Position numbers and translations under genes: made by a program. Under the pieces are notes generated by a model. The model was not told the origin of the DNA, did not search any database, and saw only the letters and a program-made list of their open reading frames with translations. A DNA stretch of 64,000 nt from Mycobacteroides sp. CBMA 271 (GTDB lineage: Bacteria; Actinomycetota; Actinomycetes; Mycobacteriales; Mycobacteriaceae), in assembly GCF_009729205.1 (NCBI RefSeq), contig NZ_VTHB01000003.1:434001-498000 (forward strand), in the 5' to 3' direction. Shown piece by piece: positions 61,200 to 64,000 of this stretch. The first letter of the stretch is position 1, and each line of letters begins with the position of its first letter.

Positions 61200-61848
61200 A
61201 TCCGAGGTGGGCGTGCTCTTGGTCGACGATCAGGAGCTGGTGCGCACTGGGCTGCGCCGGATTCTGCGCCGCAAGGACGGATTCGCGATCGTGGGGGAGT
61301 GCACCGACGGGAGCCAGGTCGCGGCGGCGGTCAGCCAGCTGCGGCCCGACGTGGTGGTCATGGATCTGCGCATGAAACAGATGAGTGGTATCGAGGCTAT
61401 TCGGCTACTGCACGCGGCCGATGGGCCACCGGCGTTGGCACTCACGACATTTGATGATGAGGAACTGCTCTCCGGGGCGCTTCGTGCCGGTGCCGCGGGG
61501 TTCATCCTTAAGGACTCTCCGGCCGAGGAGCTGGTTCGTGCTGTGCATGCTGTGGCCCGCGGTGAGGCGTATCTGGATGCGGCCGTGACATCGCGTGTGC
61601 TGAGTGCCTACCGGCGGGCACCCACCGTCAGCTCCGGGGACGCCGAGGAGAAGCTCACTTCGCGAGAGCTGGATGTGTTGACACTCATCGCATCCGGATC
61701 CACCAACTCCGAAATTGCCCAGCAACTGGTGATATCCGAGGTGACGGTCAAGAGTCATATCGGGCGCATCTTCGTCAAACTCGATCTGCGCGACCGGGCC
61801 GCGGCCATTGTCTACGCGTACGACCACGGCGTCGTGTCACCGAAATAG
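61192..61848 (+). CDS. LuxR/NarL-type response regulator
   Basis: 218 residues. Receiver domain with acidic pair VLLVDDQELVRTGLRRIL, phospho-acceptor Asp in VVVMDLRMKQMSG near 59 and Lys in FILKDSPAEEL near 109. C-terminal helix-turn-helix LTSRELDVLTLIASGSTNSE and VSEVTVKSH-like VISEVTVKSHIGRIF near 180. Cognate to the overlapping kinase gene. The divergent mmpL is the nearest plausible target. Confidence 0.94.
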   Translation: MTESEVGVLLVDDQELVRTGLRRILRRKDGFAIVGECTDGSQVAAAVSQLRPDVVVMDLRMKQMSGIEAIRLLHAADGPPALALTTFDDEELLSGALRAGAAGFILKDSPAEELVRAVHAVARGEAYLDAAVTSRVLSAYRRAPTVSSGDAEEKLTSRELDVLTLIASGSTNSEIAQQLVISEVTVKSHIGRIFVKLDLRDRAAAIVYAYDHGVVSPK

Positions 61849-61850
61849 GG

Positions 61851-62339
61851 CTACAGCGCGTCCTTTTTGAGGACTGCCTCCAGGGTTTCGTGTAGCTGCT
61901 CTAGTTCGCGACGCAGGTAGTCGCGGGTGGCGACCTCGCCGACCGCGAGGCGCAGTGCGGCCAGCTCCCGAGCCAGATACTCGGTATCGGCCTTGGTCTG
62001 CTCGGCCCGTCTGCGGTCTTCTTCCAGCGCGACGCGGTCGCGGTTCTCCTGCCGGTTCTGGGCCAGCAAGATCAGCGGCGCCGCGTACGCGGCCTGTGTA
62101 GAGAACGCGAGGTTGAGCAGAATGAATGGGTACGGATCCCATTGCATCTGTATTGCGAAGAGGTTCAAGATAATCCACACGATGACGAACACCGTCTGCA
62201 TGGCGAGGTATCGTCCGGTACCGAGGAACCGAGCGATGTTCTCGCCGACCCTGCCGACCGCCTCGACATCGAGATTGAGGGATAGCCTTCGCGAGGAGCG
62301 CGGTGTGTCGAGCCGCTGCCGTGCCGACGCCTCGCTCAT
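61851..62339 (-). CDS. DUF1003 membrane protein (Rv1231c-like)
   Basis: 162 residues. Two membrane helices in TVFVIVWIILNLFAIQMQWDPYPFILLNLAFS (residues about 48-80), the DUF1003 signature with the conserved WDPYPFILLN, followed by a C-terminal coiled coil (RRRAEQTKADTEYLARELAAL). ATG overlaps the upstream stop by one base (TGATG), so it is coupled to the CBS protein. Function unknown. Confidence 0.87.
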   Translation of the reverse strand: MSEASARQRLDTPRSSRRLSLNLDVEAVGRVGENIARFLGTGRYLAMQTVFVIVWIILNLFAIQMQWDPYPFILLNLAFSTQAAYAAPLILLAQNRQENRDRVALEEDRRRAEQTKADTEYLARELAALRLAVGEVATRDYLRRELEQLHETLEAVLKKDAL

Positions 62340-63625
62340 CAGCGGTCACCCCCGGACACGGCCTCGGGTTCTTCGGCGCGCCAGCCGTCGGGCATCAGGT
62401 GATCCAATACGTCGTCCACGGTGACGGCTCCGAGCAAGTGACCATCCCTGTCGATTACCGGGCCGCACACCAGGTTGTAGGCGGCGAAGTAGCGCGTCAC
62501 CTCGGCCAGCGGCGCCTCGGCATCCAGATACGGCAGGTCGCTATCGAGAATGCCGCCGACCATCGCGTACGGGGGTTCCCGTAGTAGCCGCTGCAGGTGC
62601 ACGCATCCGAGGTAGCGCCCGGTGGGCGTCGCCGTGGGTGGACGCACTACGAAAATCAGTGAGGAAAGTGCCGGCGTCAGGTCCGGATCACGTACGCGGG
62701 CAAGAGCTTCGGCAACAGTGGTGTTGGGGCTCAGAATCACCGGCTCGGGGGTCATCATGCCGCCGGCGGTGTTGGGGGAGTGCGTGAGCAGACGCCGGAC
62801 AGGTTCGGAGTCTTCCGGATCCATCAGGGCCAGGAGCGATTCGGCCTCTGCCGGTGATAACTCGCCCAACAGGTCGGCGGCATCGTCGGGGTCCATGGCC
62901 TCCAGTACGTCCGCCGCACGTTCGTCCTCGAGCTTGGTCAGTACCTCGGCCTGGTCGTCCTCGGGAAGCTCTTGGAGGATGTCGGCCAGTCGCTCGTCGT
63001 CGAACGCGGCCAGCACCTCGTCGCGTCGCTTTGGCGGTAGCTCGCGGATGGCATCGGCCACCTCGACCGGCCGCATCCCCTCGAACTGGAGCATCAACTG
63101 GGCGACGCCCTGTCCGGGCAGGTTGAGTGTCGACGGCGTCAAGCCGTGGATGTGGCTCCAGTTGGCGACCTGTAGACCGCTGCGCCGTCCTAGCCGTCGC
63201 GGGCTGCGCATGGCTACGCGGGTGACCACCCAGTCGCGGGTGCGGGTCTGTTCGAGACCCAGGTCCACCACGGTGAGGTCGACACCTTGGAACTGTTCGA
63301 GCTCGGGATCGTCCGTTCGCACGGTGGTATCGAGAACCTGTCCGAGGACCAGCGCCTCGCTGGGACGCTGTTCGAAGCGGCGCAGCGAGACGTTGCCGGT
63401 ATTCAGCGTCACGGATCCGGGCTCAATGGCAGTCACCCGCAGCATTGGAACGAAAATTCTTCGGCGCGTCAGCATTTCGACGACAAGGCCGATGACCCGC
63501 GGCTGTTTTCGGGTAACACCGATGCTGATCACAACATCGCGTACCCGGCCGATCGATTCGCCGTCCGGGCCGAGAACCACCAGGCCTGAGAGCCTGGCTG
63601 CGAACACCTTGCTCACTGCGGCCAT
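62339..63625 (-). CDS. PRC-barrel/MgtE_N/CBS-domain protein (Rv1232c-like)
   Basis: 428 residues. N-terminal PRC-barrel-like part (SGLVVLGPDGESIGRVRDVV, to about 80), then the MgtE N-terminal superhelical domain with repeated DER/DPDDAADLL patterns (about 180-280) and two CBS domains (MTPEPVILSPNTTVAEAL near 290; CGPVIDRDGHLLGAVTVDDVLDH near 395). The membrane channel domain of MgtE magnesium transporters is absent. It may sense magnesium or nucleotides for a partner. ATG 63625. Confidence 0.87.
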   Translation of the reverse strand: MAAVSKVFAARLSGLVVLGPDGESIGRVRDVVISIGVTRKQPRVIGLVVEMLTRRRIFVPMLRVTAIEPGSVTLNTGNVSLRRFEQRPSEALVLGQVLDTTVRTDDPELEQFQGVDLTVVDLGLEQTRTRDWVVTRVAMRSPRRLGRRSGLQVANWSHIHGLTPSTLNLPGQGVAQLMLQFEGMRPVEVADAIRELPPKRRDEVLAAFDDERLADILQELPEDDQAEVLTKLEDERAADVLEAMDPDDAADLLGELSPAEAESLLALMDPEDSEPVRRLLTHSPNTAGGMMTPEPVILSPNTTVAEALARVRDPDLTPALSSLIFVVRPPTATPTGRYLGCVHLQRLLREPPYAMVGGILDSDLPYLDAEAPLAEVTRYFAAYNLVCGPVIDRDGHLLGAVTVDDVLDHLMPDGWRAEEPEAVSGGDR

Positions 63626-63686
63626 GACAGCAAGATTAGGGGGTTGAACCTAACGGCCGTCCTCCGGCGTCTGCAGTCGGCCGCGT

Positions 63687-64000
63687 TTAGGGGCCGATTC
63701 CGCCGTACATCAATGCGATGACGGCGTCGGAGAATCGATCGGCATCCTGCACCTCACCGCCCCGTGACGCGTGCAATCCGTTGGCGAGGATCATCCCGGT
63801 CACCGCCCGGGCGGTGAACTCGGTATCGAGATCGGCACGTAGGTAACCCTTTTCGACACCATGCCGCAGATATGCCTCAGTAAGGTGGTCGCTGGTGGCG
63901 AGCATGCCGAACACGCGCTCGCGCAATTCGTTGTCGACCGAACCGGCCTCCAGGAGCAGTAGCGGCAGCCGCGGGTTCTCCCGGAACAGGTGCGCCAGCG
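63687..64000 (-). CDS. TetR-family regulator, C-terminal part (start beyond window)
   Basis: About 104 C-terminal residues, read from the right edge (LAHLFRENPRLPLLLLEAGS) through TSDHLTEAYLRHGVEKGYLRAD to a stop at 63687. The helix-turn-helix lies outside the window. The pattern LRADLDTEFTARAVTGMI is typical of TetR C-terminal domains. Truncated only by the window end. Confidence 0.75.
   Translation of the reverse strand, partial: LAHLFRENPRLPLLLLEAGSVDNELRERVFGMLATSDHLTEAYLRHGVEKGYLRADLDTEFTARAVTGMILANGLHASRGGEVQDADRFSDAVIALMYGGIGP

Overview
The window is high-GC, densely packed actinobacterial chromosome and reads as a mycobacterium. Evidence includes a single-chain type I fatty acid synthase followed by acpS, the CysM/CysO/Mec cysteine cluster, the GlgE maltosyltransferase, an MmpL exporter, a FadD32-like fatty-acyl-AMP ligase and many GTG starts with GTGA/ATGA overlaps. 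Gene content and order suggest a rapid grower of the Mycobacteroides abscessus/chelonae type, though the species is inferred and not proven by the sequence.

Layout. 1-5.9 kb: alpha-glucan metabolism (partial glgB and glgE on minus, glgP divergent on plus). 5.9-10.5 kb, minus: pncB, a TetR regulator, pncA and dinG. 10.6-18.2 kb, plus: clpS, a DUF2017 gene, a P1-family peptidase, mec-cysO-cysM, a rhomboid protease, murI, a metallo-beta-lactamase-fold phosphodiesterase candidate, rph and an XTP/dITP pyrophosphatase, ending at a strong hairpin. This order follows the M. tuberculosis Rv1327c-Rv1341 block. 18.2-20.7 kb, minus: a quinone-type oxidoreductase, two small membrane/lipoprotein genes and a free-standing LAGLIDADG-type gene beside tRNA-Leu(UAG). 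20.9-28.4 kb, plus: a fatty-acyl-AMP ligase, then a three-gene JetABC/MksFEB-type SMC system with no jetD. 28.4-38.0 kb: accessory metabolism and regulation (crotonase, TetR plus molybdopterin oxidoreductase, MaoC dehydratase, lipoprotein, TetR, two alpha/beta hydrolases) and an Rv2525c-like Tat-exported protein. A decayed DUF2804 gene follows. 39.1-48.8 kb: fas and acpS. 48.8-56.9 kb: small membrane proteins, a P-loop kinase, the bcp peroxiredoxin region, a DUF3618 protein, a tandem pair of related membrane proteins, an LppP/LprE-type lipoprotein and a methyltransferase with a divergent TetR. 56.9-64 kb: MmpL exporter, divergent two-component system, DUF1003 protein, MgtE_N/CBS protein and a TetR cut by the window end.

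The most unusual structure is at the 3' end of bcp (50.15-51.88 kb). Three versions of the Bcp C-terminal coding sequence lie in tandem: the live one and two displaced ones. Between them sit two single-gene inserts (an acetyltransferase and a membrane coiled-coil protein), with no recombinase. All three copies share a 14-bp core. This looks like repeated cassette insertion into bcp, each insert restoring the reading frame with its own Bcp tail.
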